Assembly: GCF_030811835.1 (NCBI RefSeq)
Contig: NZ_JAUSRO010000021.1
Location: 19,087-83,086, forward strand
Source of the DNA: Variovorax ginsengisoli
Lineage (GTDB): Bacteria; Pseudomonadota; Gammaproteobacteria; Burkholderiales; Burkholderiaceae_C
Direction of reading: 5' to 3'
Length of the DNA: 64,000 bases
Shown here: positions 51,289-61,645 of the stretch, one piece after another
Layout: every line of letters starts with the position of its first letter
Numbering within the stretch: the stretch's first letter is position 1
Made by a program: the position numbers and the translations under genes
Notes under the pieces: model-generated
What the model saw: only the letters and a program-made list of their open reading frames with translations
Databases searched by the model: none
What the model was told of the DNA's origin: nothing

Positions 51289-52065
51289 TCACGCCACCCG
51301 CACCTGCACGCAGGCTTTGCGCAGCGCAGCCAGTGCCGGTACGCTGCGCGCGCCGGCGTCGGTGACCAGCACGTCGATGTCCGCACAGCGCGCGTAGCTC
51401 ACCCTGCTGAGCTGGCCGATCTTGCTGTGGTCGGCCAGGATCATGCGTTGCCGGGACTGGTCGGCCATCGCGCGCGCCACCGATGCCTCATGGTGCTCGA
51501 AGCTCATGGCACCGTGCTGCGCATGCAGGCTCACGGGCGACAGCAGCGCCACATCGGCGCGGTAACGCCGGATGTCTTCCAGCGTGCTGTCGCCGTGCGT
51601 GGCCTGCGTCTTCACGTCGATCTGCCCGCCCAGCAGCCGAACGTCGTTGCGTGAGGCCCGGTCGGCATCGGCGCTGGCCAGCTTGAGGGCGATGGCCAGC
51701 GAGTTGGTGAGGATGGTCATGCCGCTGAGCGTGGCAATCTCGTCGGCCAGGATCGACGTGGTGCTGCCCGCGTCGAGGAAGATCGTTTGGCCGGCCTGCA
51801 GCAGGCCGACGGCAGCCTTGGCGATGGCGCGCTTTTCCTTCTGGCGCGCCACGAGGCGGGCGGCCAGCGGTGGCTCCGGCGCGGGGCCGGTGGCCACCGC
51901 GCCACCATGCACCCGGCGCAAGGCGCCATGCCCTTCGAGTTCGAGCAGGTCGCGCCGCACTGTTTCGCGCGATACGTCCAGGTCCTGCACGATCCGCTCG
52001 ACACTCAGGCGGGTGAAGGTCGCCAGCAGGCTGCGGATGCGCAGGTGTCGTTCTTCCCGGAGCAT
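51289..52065 (-). CDS. DeoR/GlpR-family transcription regulator
   Basis: A 258-residue repressor: N-terminal HTH RERHLRIRSLLATFTRLSVERIVQDLDVSRETVRRDLLELEGHGALRRVHGGAV and the sugar-phosphate-binding domain with ILTNSLAIALKLA and DVALLSPVSLHAQHG. It begins 5 bases after the phospholipase C stop, so the two are one unit. It may regulate the phospholipase or its products, such as phosphocholine or glycerol-linked compounds. Confidence 0.93.
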   Translation of the reverse strand: MLREERHLRIRSLLATFTRLSVERIVQDLDVSRETVRRDLLELEGHGALRRVHGGAVATGPAPEPPLAARLVARQKEKRAIAKAAVGLLQAGQTIFLDAGSTTSILADEIATLSGMTILTNSLAIALKLASADADRASRNDVRLLGGQIDVKTQATHGDSTLEDIRRYRADVALLSPVSLHAQHGAMSFEHHEASVARAMADQSRQRMILADHSKIGQLSRVSYARCADIDVLVTDAGARSVPALAALRKACVQVRVA

Positions 52066-52070
52066 GGTGC

Positions 52071-54344
52071 TCAGAAATCTCCCATACCCATGGCGGGGTC
52101 GCTCACGGAATGCTGGCCGGTTTCCACACGGCCAGCGAAGCGGCGGTAGTAGCTCGGGTCGGCGTCGCAGGTCACCGCAAAATCGTACCAGCGGCCGCTG
52201 GCGGCGAGGTCCCAGTGCAGTTCGACCGTGTCGGCGCCGACGGTGGCCGTCCACGGGCCGTCGTTGCGGTACGCCTTGGCGCGCACGGTGAATTTGGCCG
52301 CGGCCTTGCCGGTGTTGGTCATGCGCAGGTAGACGTTGCCGTTGGCGATGTCGTAGCACACGCGCACTTCCGGATTGGCGGCGCCGCCGGCACGCAAGGT
52401 GTCGAGGTTGCCCTTGAAGTGTCGGTTGAAGCCGTTGGGCCCGAGCACCCACAGGTCGTACGAATTGCCAGCGCTGTCGGCGGTGCCTGCCCACGTGTCG
52501 TCGAGCATCTTGCCGGGCTCGACCATGTAGCGGCGTGGCAGTTGGTCGAGGTGAAGCTTGTCGTATACGTGGAACACCGCCGCAGCCTTGCCCGTGTTGG
52601 AGAAGATCAGTTGCACCGCGGCGTTGGCCGCGTCTGCACGCGCGCTCACGTGCAGCTCGTAGGGCAGCGCGCGGGAAGGACGCGTCCCGGTCGCCTGGCT
52701 GGGCAGCTTGGCGTTGGTCGGCGGCACGATCTGCGCAAGCGCCTGCTGGTCGGCGCGCAGCTTGTCTGCGTCGGCCTTGCTGCGCGTGCCGGCAAGTGTC
52801 GGCAGGACTTCGGCGTTGGGCGTGGCGAAATTGAAGGCACTCGTCAGGTCGCCGCACACCGCGCGACGGAAGGGAGAGATGTTCTGCTCCTTGACGCCGA
52901 AGCGCGCCTCCAGGAATCGCAGCACCGAGGTGTGATCGAAGACCTGCGAATTGACCCAGCCACCGCGACTCCATGGCGATATCACATACATGGGCACGCG
53001 CGGGCCGGGGCCGTAGACGCGGCCGTCAACCGGCGCGGTGGTGCTGCCGACCAGCGGATAGGTGTGGCGCTCGAAGGCGATGTCGGCATCCGACAGCGTG
53101 GTCTTGCCCGCCGCGGCGCTCTTCGGGTCGGTGGGGTTGATCAGCGACGGTGCCGAGGGCGAAGGCACGTGGTCGAAGTAGCCGTCGTTCTCGTCGAAGT
53201 TGACGATCAGCACGGTCTTGCTCCACACGTCGGGCGCTGCGGTGAGTGCGTTCAGCACTTCCTGGATGTACCAGCCGCCTTGCACCGGGCTCGACGGGCC
53301 GGGATGCTCGGAGTAGGTCTCGGGCGCCACGATCCACGACACCTGGCGCAGCTTGCCGTTGAGGATGTCCTGCTTGAAGGTGCCGAGGAAGCCACCGTCG
53401 GGCATGGTGTTCGCCACGCCCTTGTAGAGCGGGTTGCCCGCGTCGTCGGTGGCCGGGTCGTAGGCTGGCACCGTGACGCCGTCGGGCGGGCTGGCGTCGC
53501 CGTCGTAGCGCATGTCGTTCTTGCCCGAAGCCTTGTTCGCCGCACGGTACTGCTGGAAGCCGTGCAGCGGGTTGTCGGTGTAGTTGTCCGGCAGGTTCTG
53601 GTAGACGATCCAGCTGACCTTGGCTTCCTGCAGCCGCTCCGGGTAGGTCTTCCAGTTGCAGCCGTACTGGGTCGAATCGACGTTGGGGTTCTTCACCGGG
53701 TCCCATGGCGTGCGCAGGTTCTCCCAGGTGTTGTCGATCGAGGAGACGCCGGCCAGGCCACTGCTCGTCTGGCCCGAGGGGCCGTTGGTGCCGGTCCAAT
53801 GGAACAGGCGGTTCGAGTTGGTGCCGGTGTGCATGCCGCAGTGGTAGCTGTCGCACACCGTGAAGGCGTTGGCCAGCGCGTACTGGAACGGAAGTTCCGT
53901 TTCCTCGTAGTAGCCCATCGACGCGGTGGTCTTGTAGCGCGGCCACTGATTCATGCGGCCGCCGTCCCATGCGGACTGTGCGTTGCTCCAGCTGTGCGGG
54001 GTTCCGCTCACGCGCTGCGCGTTGCCCTTGCTCTGGTCAAGGTGGTAGGGAAGCACCGGCTTGCCGTTGGCATCGCCCTGCTGCCATACGTTGAGGCCGC
54101 CAGCCAGCGGAATGGTGAAGCGGTCGCCGAAGCCGCGAACGCCCTTCATCGTGCCGAAGTAGTGGTCGAACGAACGGTTCTCCTGCATCAGGATCACGAC
54201 GTGCTCGACGTCCATGATCGTACCGGTCGTGTTGTTCGCGGGTATGGCGAGGGCGCGCCGGATGCTGGGAGGAAAGGCGGCCAGCGTGGCGGCGGCCAGG
54301 CCGGTGGAGGCCGTGTTGCGGAGGAAGTTGCGTCGAGAGGTCAT
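52071..54344 (-). CDS. Phosphocholine-type phospholipase C
   Basis: A 757-residue exported phospholipase C of the acid-phosphatase-like superfamily. A Tat signal (TSRRNFLRNTASTGLAAATLAAF) leads it. The catalytic start is VEHVVILMQENRSFDHYFGTMKGVRGF, with AGVSSIDNTWENLRTPWDP and the conserved NFDENDGYFDHVPSP later. The last 230 residues hold two C-terminal DUF756-type repeats. It cleaves phosphatidylcholine or sphingomyelin outside the cell, freeing phosphorus or choline. A small lipoprotein gene follows upstream. Confidence 0.93.
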   Translation of the reverse strand: MTSRRNFLRNTASTGLAAATLAAFPPSIRRALAIPANNTTGTIMDVEHVVILMQENRSFDHYFGTMKGVRGFGDRFTIPLAGGLNVWQQGDANGKPVLPYHLDQSKGNAQRVSGTPHSWSNAQSAWDGGRMNQWPRYKTTASMGYYEETELPFQYALANAFTVCDSYHCGMHTGTNSNRLFHWTGTNGPSGQTSSGLAGVSSIDNTWENLRTPWDPVKNPNVDSTQYGCNWKTYPERLQEAKVSWIVYQNLPDNYTDNPLHGFQQYRAANKASGKNDMRYDGDASPPDGVTVPAYDPATDDAGNPLYKGVANTMPDGGFLGTFKQDILNGKLRQVSWIVAPETYSEHPGPSSPVQGGWYIQEVLNALTAAPDVWSKTVLIVNFDENDGYFDHVPSPSAPSLINPTDPKSAAAGKTTLSDADIAFERHTYPLVGSTTAPVDGRVYGPGPRVPMYVISPWSRGGWVNSQVFDHTSVLRFLEARFGVKEQNISPFRRAVCGDLTSAFNFATPNAEVLPTLAGTRSKADADKLRADQQALAQIVPPTNAKLPSQATGTRPSRALPYELHVSARADAANAAVQLIFSNTGKAAAVFHVYDKLHLDQLPRRYMVEPGKMLDDTWAGTADSAGNSYDLWVLGPNGFNRHFKGNLDTLRAGGAANPEVRVCYDIANGNVYLRMTNTGKAAAKFTVRAKAYRNDGPWTATVGADTVELHWDLAASGRWYDFAVTCDADPSYYRRFAGRVETGQHSVSDPAMGMGDF

Positions 54345-54383
54345 GGTGGGTGCCGTGAATCGCGTGAAGGGATGTGCGGGAGG

Positions 54384-54593
54384 TCAGGGCGCGCAGCGCA
54401 TGACGGGCTTGACGGTGTTGTCGGGCGTCGTGGGGGTGGTGGGTGTCGTCGGCGTGGTGGGGTTGGTGGGCGTGCTCGGCGTGCTGCTGTCGCTGCCGCC
54501 GCAAGCGGTCAGCACGACGGTGAGCAGGGCGAGCGCGGTGCAGGCGGCCAGCCGGCCGCGCCGTGCGTGCCAACGATGGGGCGTGAGGTTCAT
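54384..54593 (-). CDS. Small Thr/Pro-rich lipoprotein
   Basis: A 69-residue lipoprotein: signal peptide ACTALALLTVVLTACGGS with lipobox LTAC, then a Ser/Thr/Pro linker of repeated PTTPT units and a short tail VKPVMRCAP. ATG 54593 has AGGA upstream. It precedes phospholipase C by 39 bases. Function unknown; it could be a partner or simply a leader gene. It is short enough that I hold it only moderately sure. Confidence 0.6.
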   Translation of the reverse strand: MNLTPHRWHARRGRLAACTALALLTVVLTACGGSDSSTPSTPTNPTTPTTPTTPTTPDNTVKPVMRCAP

Positions 54594-54816
54594 CGGACTT
54601 CCTGGTTGGGGGATGTGGGCTTCTCAGGAAGGGTGGGCCCGTATGTCGAAATTTCGGAGAAATACAACAAACGCCACAACTACCCTTCGTGCCACGATCT
54701 TCGGCGCGGCACGTGACACGCCATTGACAGTAGGTTGACGGGTTGGCGTCGGGCCGCCGGCGAAGATGCAACCCGTCGATGCCGGCCGGCCCGGTCCCAG
54801 ATTTGCCCCAGCCCCG

Positions 54817-57800
54817 CTACTTCAGCGCAACGTGAGTTGCTTGCCCCGGCTGGCCCGCCGCCGCCTCCTGCTCCTCCTCGCGGCGATGCGCCAGGCGGTA
54901 GAGCACCGGCAGCACCAGCAGCGTCAGTGCGGTCGACGACAGGATGCCGCCGATCACCACGGTGGCGAGGGGGCGTTGCACCTCCGCGCCGGTGCCCGTG
55001 GCAATGGCCATCGGCACGAAGCCCAGCGATGCGACCAGCGCCGTCATCAGCACGGGCCGCAGGCGGGTGAGGGCGCCTTCTGTGATGGCACCGTCCAGCG
55101 TGGCCCCGCGCTCGCGCAGGTTGCGGATGAACGAGATCATCACGAGCCCGTTGAGCACCGCCACGCCCGACAGCGCAATGAAGCCGACCGCGGCGGTGAT
55201 CGACAGCGGAATGTCTCGCAGCCACAGCGCCAGGATGCCCCCCGTCAGCGCGAACGGAATGCCGGTGAAGACGATGAGCCCGTCCTTCAGGTTGCCGAAC
55301 ATGGCGAACAGCAGCGTGAACACCAGCAGCAGGGCCACCGGGACCACGATCTGCAGGCGCTGCGTGGCCGACTGCAGGTTCTGGTACTGGCCGCCCCAGG
55401 TGGTCCAGTAGCCGGTGGGTACCTTGACCTGCTGCGCGAGGGCTTCGCTGGCCTGCGACACGAAGGAGCCGAGGTCGCGTCCGCGCACGTTGGCACTCAC
55501 CACGATGCGCCGCTTGCCGTCCTCGCGGCTGACCTGGTTCGGGCCGGGTGCGAGTTCCAGCGTCGCGAGTTCCGACAGCGGAATGAAGTTGACGCGTGCG
55601 CCTATGGCGCCGGGGCTTCCCACAGGCAGTGGGATCGGCAGGCGCCTGATGGCGTCCATGTCGCTGCGCAGCGGCTCGGGCAGGCGCACGACGATGTCGA
55701 AACGCCGGTCGCCCTCGAACAGCGTGCCGGCTTCGCGTCCGCCAATGGCCGTGGCGATGGTCTCCTGCACGTCCGCGATGTTGAGGCCATAGCGCGTCGT
55801 CTTCTCGCGATCGATCTTCACGGTGAGCATCGGCAGGCCGGTGGTCTGCTCGACATTCACCTCGGCCGCGCCGGGGATCGCCTTGAGCACGCGCTCGATG
55901 TCGCTCGCCGTCGCGTTCAGCACGTCCATGTCGTCGCCGAACACCTTGACGGCCACGTCGGCGCGCACGCCGGACACGAGCTCATTGAAGCGCAGCTGGA
56001 TGGGCTGCGAGAACTCGTAGTTGTTGCCGGGAATCTTCGCGACCTCGGCCTGCACCGCTTCCATCAACGCCTGGCGTGAGCGCCGGGGCGTGGGCCAGTC
56101 GCCTTCGGGCTTGAGCATCACGTAGGCGTCGGAAATGTTGGGCGGCATCGGGTCCGATGCGATCTCGGCCGTGCCCGTGCGCGCGAAGATGCGCTCGATC
56201 TCGGGAAACTTCGCCTTCAAGGTGCGCTCGAGCTGCTGCTGCATCTGCACCGACTGGCTCAGGCTGGTGCCTGGAATGCGCAAGGCCTGGACGGCGAAGT
56301 CGCCCTCGTTGAGGTTCGGGATGAATTCGCTGCCCAGCCGGGTGGCCAGCAGGCCCGACAGCACGACCGTGATCACCGCGACGGTCACGACCACGCCCTT
56401 GGCAGCCAGTGCACGTGCGAGCAGCGGCGCGTAGGCCTGCTTGGCGCGGACCATCAGCCGGTTCTCCTTCTCCGACACCTTGTTGCCGATGAACAGCGCG
56501 ACGGCCGCGGGGATGAAGGTGACCGACAGGATCATCGCGCCGAGGAGCGCGATCACCACGGTGAGCGCCATCGGATGGAACATCTTTCCCTCCACGCCGG
56601 TGAGCGCGAAGATGGGCAGGTACACGATCATGATGATGAGCTGCCCGAACAGCAGGGCGCGTCGTGCTTCCTGCGAGGCGGCGAACACCTCGGCAAAGCG
56701 CTCCTTGCGCGTGAGCGGCCGGCCGGCATGCGCCTGCGCATGGGCCAGGCGCCGCACGCAGTTTTCCACGATCACCACCGCCCCGTCCACGATGATCCCG
56801 AAATCGAGCGCGCCCAGGCTCATCAGGTTGGCGCTGACCTTCTGGTTGACCATGCCCGTGAAGGTGAACAGCATCGACAGCGGAATCACCAGCGCCGTGA
56901 TCAGTGCCGCGCGCAGGTTGCCCAGGAACATGAACAGCACCACGATCACCAGCACCGCACCCTCGAGCAGGTTCTTCTTGACGGTGGCGATGGCCTTGTC
57001 CACCAGCACCGTGCGGTCGTACACCGTGATGGCCTCCACGCCCTCGGGCAGCGTGCGGTTGATCTCTTCCATTTTCCGGGCCACGGCCTGCGAGACGATG
57101 CGGCTGTTCTCGCCGATCAGCATGAACACGGTGCCCAGCACGACCTCGCGGCCGTTGTCGGTGGCCGCGCCGGTGCGCAGTTCCTGGCCGATGCCGACCG
57201 TGGCCACGTCGCGCACGCGCACTGGCGTGCCGCCGCTGTTCGACAGGATCACGTTGCGCAGGTCCTCCACGCCACGCGCCTGGCCGGGCGCGCGGATGAG
57301 GTACTGCTCGCCACTGCGTTCGATGTAGCCGGCACCCACGTTCGTGTTGTTGCGCTCGAGCGCGCGCACCACGTCGGCCATCGACAGCCCATAGGCCGAC
57401 AGCTTCTCGGGGTCGGGGGCGACCTGGTATTGCTTTTCGTAGCCGCCGATCGAGTTGATCTCGGTCACGCCGCTCACGTTGCGCAGTTGCGGCTTGATGA
57501 TCCAGTCCTGGATCTCGCGCAGGTCGGTCGACGTGTAGGGCGAGCCGTCGGGCTTCTTCGCGCCGTCGCGGGCCTCGACCGTCCACAGGTAGATTTCGCC
57601 CAGGCCGGTGGAGATCGGTCCGACGACAGGATCGATGCCCTCGGGCAGCCCGCTGCGCGCCGATTGCAGGCGCTCATTGACCAGCTGACGCGCGAAGTAG
57701 ACGTCGGTGCCGTCCTTGAAGACGACCGTCACCTGCGAAAGACCGTAGCGCGACAAGGAGCGCGTCTGCAGCAGGCCGGGCAGGCCGGCCATCACGGTCT

Positions 57801-58008
57801 CGATCGGAAAGGTCACGCGCTGCTCGGTCTCCAGCGGTGAATAGCCGGGCGCGCCGGTGTTGATCTGCACCTGGACATTGGTAATGTCCGGCACGGCGTC
57901 GATGGGCAGCTTCTGGTAGTTGTAGATGCCGAGTCCGGCCATGGCCAGCACGGCCAGCATGACCAGCCATCGCTGCGCGATGGCAAAGCGGATGATGCGT
58001 TCGAACAT
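54817..58008 (-). CDS. czcA: Heavy-metal RND efflux pump CzcA/CusA
   Basis: A 1063-residue inner-membrane HME-RND pump with 12 spans and two large periplasmic loops. The family signature DFGIIVDGAVVIVEN in TM4 holds the proton-relay acids. It begins MFERIIRFAIAQRWLVMLAVLAMAG. With czcB and czcC it exports Co, Zn, Cd, Ni or Cu and Ag; the exact metal cannot be told. It lies 13 bases after the czcB stop. Confidence 0.96.
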   Translation of the reverse strand: MFERIIRFAIAQRWLVMLAVLAMAGLGIYNYQKLPIDAVPDITNVQVQINTGAPGYSPLETEQRVTFPIETVMAGLPGLLQTRSLSRYGLSQVTVVFKDGTDVYFARQLVNERLQSARSGLPEGIDPVVGPISTGLGEIYLWTVEARDGAKKPDGSPYTSTDLREIQDWIIKPQLRNVSGVTEINSIGGYEKQYQVAPDPEKLSAYGLSMADVVRALERNNTNVGAGYIERSGEQYLIRAPGQARGVEDLRNVILSNSGGTPVRVRDVATVGIGQELRTGAATDNGREVVLGTVFMLIGENSRIVSQAVARKMEEINRTLPEGVEAITVYDRTVLVDKAIATVKKNLLEGAVLVIVVLFMFLGNLRAALITALVIPLSMLFTFTGMVNQKVSANLMSLGALDFGIIVDGAVVIVENCVRRLAHAQAHAGRPLTRKERFAEVFAASQEARRALLFGQLIIMIVYLPIFALTGVEGKMFHPMALTVVIALLGAMILSVTFIPAAVALFIGNKVSEKENRLMVRAKQAYAPLLARALAAKGVVVTVAVITVVLSGLLATRLGSEFIPNLNEGDFAVQALRIPGTSLSQSVQMQQQLERTLKAKFPEIERIFARTGTAEIASDPMPPNISDAYVMLKPEGDWPTPRRSRQALMEAVQAEVAKIPGNNYEFSQPIQLRFNELVSGVRADVAVKVFGDDMDVLNATASDIERVLKAIPGAAEVNVEQTTGLPMLTVKIDREKTTRYGLNIADVQETIATAIGGREAGTLFEGDRRFDIVVRLPEPLRSDMDAIRRLPIPLPVGSPGAIGARVNFIPLSELATLELAPGPNQVSREDGKRRIVVSANVRGRDLGSFVSQASEALAQQVKVPTGYWTTWGGQYQNLQSATQRLQIVVPVALLLVFTLLFAMFGNLKDGLIVFTGIPFALTGGILALWLRDIPLSITAAVGFIALSGVAVLNGLVMISFIRNLRERGATLDGAITEGALTRLRPVLMTALVASLGFVPMAIATGTGAEVQRPLATVVIGGILSSTALTLLVLPVLYRLAHRREEEQEAAAGQPGQATHVALK

Positions 58009-58021
58009 GGGTGCGTCCGCC

Positions 58022-59608
58022 TCAGTGGGTGTGCGTCGCAGAGCCCTTGCCCTGCTCCGACTTGACGATGAAGCTGCCCGCGGCGACGTAGCGTGCACCC
58101 GGCTTCAGGCCGCTGACGACTTCCACGCGCTTGCCGTCGGTGCGCCCGAGCGTCACCGGCTGGGCAATGAAACCACCTTCCACCTTCAGGAACACCGCAG
58201 GCTTGTCGTCGACCGTCTGCACCGCAGACGACGCGACCGTGACCGGCGCGCTGGTCTCGTCGCCCACCACTTCGACCGTGACGAACAGCCCCGGGCGCCA
58301 GGCACCCTGCGGATTGGGCAGGACCACACGCGCGCGTGCCGTGCGGGTCTGCTCGCCGATCAGCGAACCGACGAAGGAGATGGTGCCGTCGGCCTTGGCG
58401 TCCGAGGCGCTCGTGCGTACCACCACGCGTTCTCCCACCCGCACCTGCGCCAGGTCGTTCGCCGAGATGCTCATTTCAGCCCACACGCTCGACAGGTCCG
58501 ACAACGTGAACACGCTCGCGTCTTCCTTGACCGCTTCCCCCAGCGCGATGTGCTTTTCCACCACCATGCCGTCGAAGGGGGCACGCAGCTCGAAGCGGCC
58601 CAGCGAGGCGCCGCTGGCCGCGGCGCCCAGGGTGCGCAGCTTCTGCGTGGCGTTTGCCACCGAGATCTCGGTTTCGCGCAGGGCCTGACGGGCCTGCTGC
58701 ACGTCCTGCTCGGGCGAGATCTTCTGTTCCCACAGCTGCTTTTCACGCGCGTAGGTGGTGCTGGCCAATTCCCTGCGGCGCTGCGCACCCTGCAGTTCGG
58801 AGCGCAGTTCGGACACCGTCGCGCTGGAGACCACCGCCAGCACATCGCCGCGTCGCACCTGTGCGCCCAGGTTGGCGCTCACGCTCTCCACCACGCCGGC
58901 CGCACGCGGCACGATGTGTGCCGTGCGGTCCTCGTTGAAGCGGATCTCGCCCGGAAACTGCAGCGCGCTGCGGATCACTGCCGGTGCGCTGGTGTCGAGC
59001 GCGATGCCCGCGGCCTGGATCTGCGCGTCGGTCATCGCGACCTTGCCTTCCTGCGCGCTGAACGTGAAGCGGTATGGTTGGCGGGGCGTCTGCACGGCCA
59101 CGGTGGCCTCGAAGACGTGCGGCTCCGCGACCACCTGCTCGCTTTGCAGCTCTTCGCCCTTGGGTGTGAGCCGGATCTCCTCCTGCGTGCCATCGGGACG
59201 GGCGAGCGAGACCATGACCTGGGTGCCGGCGAGCGCTGCCGGTCGGCCCTTGTCATACACCCAGGCCTTCAGGCGCGGCTGTCCGCCTTCTTCGGCGAGC
59301 AGGAGTTCCAGGCCGAAGTCGCCTTCGGTGAAACGCTGTCCGCCGTGGGGCCCCTTGGCCACCTGTTCTTCTTCGTGTTGGGCGCCACCTTCGGCGTGGC
59401 GGTGGCCATCGTCCTTGCCTTCGTCGGCATGATCGCCGCCTTCAGTGCCATGGTCGGTATGTGCACCGTGTGCGTCGGCCGTTTTAGGCGTGGAACCGCT
59501 GCGCAGGATCAGGGCGCCGGCAATGATGCCCAGCGCGATGAGGCAGACGATGACGATGTGTTGCTTGCGACGGTGTGCACCGCCTGATGTCGAGGGCGTG
59601 TTGGCCAT
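58022..59608 (-). CDS. czcB: RND periplasmic adaptor (membrane fusion protein) CzcB
   Basis: A 528-residue adaptor of the czc pump. It has a membrane anchor near 18-36 (IVIVCLIALGIIAGALIL), a His/Asp-rich tract (AHGAHTDHGTEGGDHADEG) that can bind metal, the helical hairpin ELRSELQGAQRRRELASTTYAREKQLWEQKI and the barrel regions. It bridges CzcA and CzcC. It follows czcC by 9 bases. Confidence 0.95.
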   Translation of the reverse strand: MANTPSTSGGAHRRKQHIVIVCLIALGIIAGALILRSGSTPKTADAHGAHTDHGTEGGDHADEGKDDGHRHAEGGAQHEEEQVAKGPHGGQRFTEGDFGLELLLAEEGGQPRLKAWVYDKGRPAALAGTQVMVSLARPDGTQEEIRLTPKGEELQSEQVVAEPHVFEATVAVQTPRQPYRFTFSAQEGKVAMTDAQIQAAGIALDTSAPAVIRSALQFPGEIRFNEDRTAHIVPRAAGVVESVSANLGAQVRRGDVLAVVSSATVSELRSELQGAQRRRELASTTYAREKQLWEQKISPEQDVQQARQALRETEISVANATQKLRTLGAAASGASLGRFELRAPFDGMVVEKHIALGEAVKEDASVFTLSDLSSVWAEMSISANDLAQVRVGERVVVRTSASDAKADGTISFVGSLIGEQTRTARARVVLPNPQGAWRPGLFVTVEVVGDETSAPVTVASSAVQTVDDKPAVFLKVEGGFIAQPVTLGRTDGKRVEVVSGLKPGARYVAAGSFIVKSEQGKGSATHTH

Positions 59609-59617
59609 GAGAGGTCC

Positions 59618-60907
59618 TTAGCGAGAGGTGACGACTGCGACGGGTCCGCCCAGCAGGCGGTCCAGGTCGGTGGCGGCGCGGTGCGCTTCGGCGAGCGCGC
59701 GCAGGTGCTGCGACCGGGCTTGCAGCAGCGTGCGTTGGGCATCGAGAACGTCGAGGTAGGCGAACTTGCCCATCTCGAAGCCCTTGGTCGCTGCGTCGAA
59801 GGCGGCGCGGGCGCCGGGAAGAATCTCCTTCTGCAGCGCATCGACTTCCGCCAGGGCGGTGACGTGACGCTGGCGTGCCGCGCCGGCCTCGGCGCGAAGC
59901 CGCAGTTCGACGGCGAGCAACTCGTCCTCGGCCTTGTCCTGACGGCGCAAGGCCTCGACGATGTTGCCGTGGTTGGTGTCGAAGAACGGCAAGGGAACCG
60001 AGATGCCGACGACCGCCTGGTTGCGCCCGGCCTCGCGGTCGCGCATGGCGCCCGCCGTCAGCGTCAGGTCCGGCATGCGCTTGGCCTGTTCCAGCGCGGC
60101 CAACGCCGCAAACCGTTGCACTTGCAGCCTGGCCTGGCGCAGCGCGGGGGCGTCGGCAAGACGCTGCTCCACGGCCTCTGCCGACCGCGCGGCCGGCAGC
60201 ATCAGTGCGTCGCCATCGAGCACCTGGAACGCGGGCGGGCGTCCCATCAACGCGCGCAACTGCTGCACGCTCGTCTGAAGGTCGCCCTGGGCCTGCAGCC
60301 CTTCGAGCCGCACGCCGGCCTCGGCAACCTTGGCCTTGGTTTCCTCGATCGGCGAGACCTTGCCGGCGCGCACGCGATGGCTGGCGGCAAGGCTGCCCTT
60401 GCCAGCCAGATCGAGCGCGCCTTGCGCGAGCTGCACGCGGTCCTGGGCGATCAGCGCTGCGAAGAAGGCGGCCGTCACCTCGGCCTGCAGTTCGACCTGC
60501 CGGACTTCGAGCTGGAGGCGTGCCACGTCGGCGGCGCGTTCGGCGGCCTCGATGCGCGCGCTGCGCTTGCCGCCCAGTTCGATCGGCTGGCTCAGCAGGA
60601 CCGCGGTCGTGCGCGTGTCACTCCGGACGCCTTCGATCTCGGCGCTCAGGGTCGGGTTCTGGAAGGTGCCCGCCTGCATGCGCGCGCCTTCGGTGGCCTC
60701 GATTTCACGGCGCGCGGCCGAGAGCTCCGGATGGTTGCCCAGTGCCGTGCGGATCGCCGTGGCGAGCGTCAGCGGCGGTGGTGAAACGGGCGCGGCCGCA
60801 GCCTGCGCCCCCGTGGGGGCCGTGGCCCCGTGATTCTGTTGAGCGAGCGCACTGGCACCCGCGAGTGACGTCAGCGCGAGCGCGAGCGGCACGAAAAACC
60901 TGCACAT
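59618..60907 (-). CDS. czcC: Outer-membrane efflux channel CzcC
   Basis: A 429-residue TolC-family protein with a signal peptide (MCRFFVPLALALTSLAGASALAQ) and the OEP repeats LATAIRTALGNHPELSAARREIEATEGAR and EEALRRQDKAEDELLAVELRLRAEAGAARQ. It is the exit duct for CzcBA. First gene of the czcCBA unit (on the minus strand), with the czcI-like gene 97 bp upstream on the same strand. Confidence 0.94.
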   Translation of the reverse strand: MCRFFVPLALALTSLAGASALAQQNHGATAPTGAQAAAAPVSPPPLTLATAIRTALGNHPELSAARREIEATEGARMQAGTFQNPTLSAEIEGVRSDTRTTAVLLSQPIELGGKRSARIEAAERAADVARLQLEVRQVELQAEVTAAFFAALIAQDRVQLAQGALDLAGKGSLAASHRVRAGKVSPIEETKAKVAEAGVRLEGLQAQGDLQTSVQQLRALMGRPPAFQVLDGDALMLPAARSAEAVEQRLADAPALRQARLQVQRFAALAALEQAKRMPDLTLTAGAMRDREAGRNQAVVGISVPLPFFDTNHGNIVEALRRQDKAEDELLAVELRLRAEAGAARQRHVTALAEVDALQKEILPGARAAFDAATKGFEMGKFAYLDVLDAQRTLLQARSQHLRALAEAHRAATDLDRLLGGPVAVVTSR

Positions 60908-61004
60908 CGAATTCTCCAGTCGTACAACGAGACAAGGAATCCGGCGCGGTCGTCAGCGCATCAGCTGTGAAAGGAGATGAGGTGGAAGACAGACACGCGC
61001 CGGG

Positions 61005-61376
61005 TCAGCGGGCGCGTGTCCATTTGGGGCGTTCGATGCTCGCCTGGAGCCCGACGTCGAGAAAGGCCGTGGGAGCCGAGGCGAAGGCCCGTGGCGCTGG
61101 AGGCATGCCGGCAGGTGCGGTGTGCGCCGGAAGCTGCACGACCACACCGTGGCAGTAGCTGCAGTCGCCATGCGCCGAGATCGCGGAATCCGGTGGGTCC
61201 TGCTGGGGGGTGGAGGCGTGCGCCTTGTCGGGCGTCGATACCCGATGCGCGTGGGAATGGTGCCCAAGGTGAAACGACGTCGGGCTGCTCTCGTGGGCGC
61301 AGTAGCCTGCGGTGGCCGCCCAGACGAACTGGGCTGGCAAGGCGAAGAGCAGCACGAGCAGCAGCCAGCGTGTCAT
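61005..61376 (-). CDS. czcI: CzcI-like metal-resistance accessory protein
   Basis: A 123-residue exported protein resembling CzcI: signal MTRWLLLVLLFALPAQFVWAATAGYCAHE, then a His-rich stretch HLGHHSHAHRV and two cysteines (DCSYCHG). CzcI modulates czc regulation in Cupriavidus. ATG 61376 starts the hydrophobic signal; ATG 61418 would add 14 residues. It lies upstream of czcC as in czc operons. Confidence 0.75.
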   Translation of the reverse strand: MTRWLLLVLLFALPAQFVWAATAGYCAHESSPTSFHLGHHSHAHRVSTPDKAHASTPQQDPPDSAISAHGDCSYCHGVVVQLPAHTAPAGMPPAPRAFASAPTAFLDVGLQASIERPKWTRAR

Positions 61377-61645
61377 GGCCGGCAGCGTGGCGTGCGGGCG
61401 GGAATGATCGGCGGACATGTCGTGCGAAAGGCGTGGAACTTCGAGAGTTGCGCGATCGTAAGGGCAAACCCCTGTGGATTGTTGCAATGCCCTGACGCCG
61501 GGGGCGCCATCCATGCCCGCGGCGCCTTCGCACTGGCTTCAACATTCCTCCGAAGTTCGCGCCGACCATCGGCGCCTTGTGCCCGCAAGGGTCGGACCGG
61601 AATCATCTTCAGGTCTGCAGAATTTGTCCGATCAAGGAAGAGACG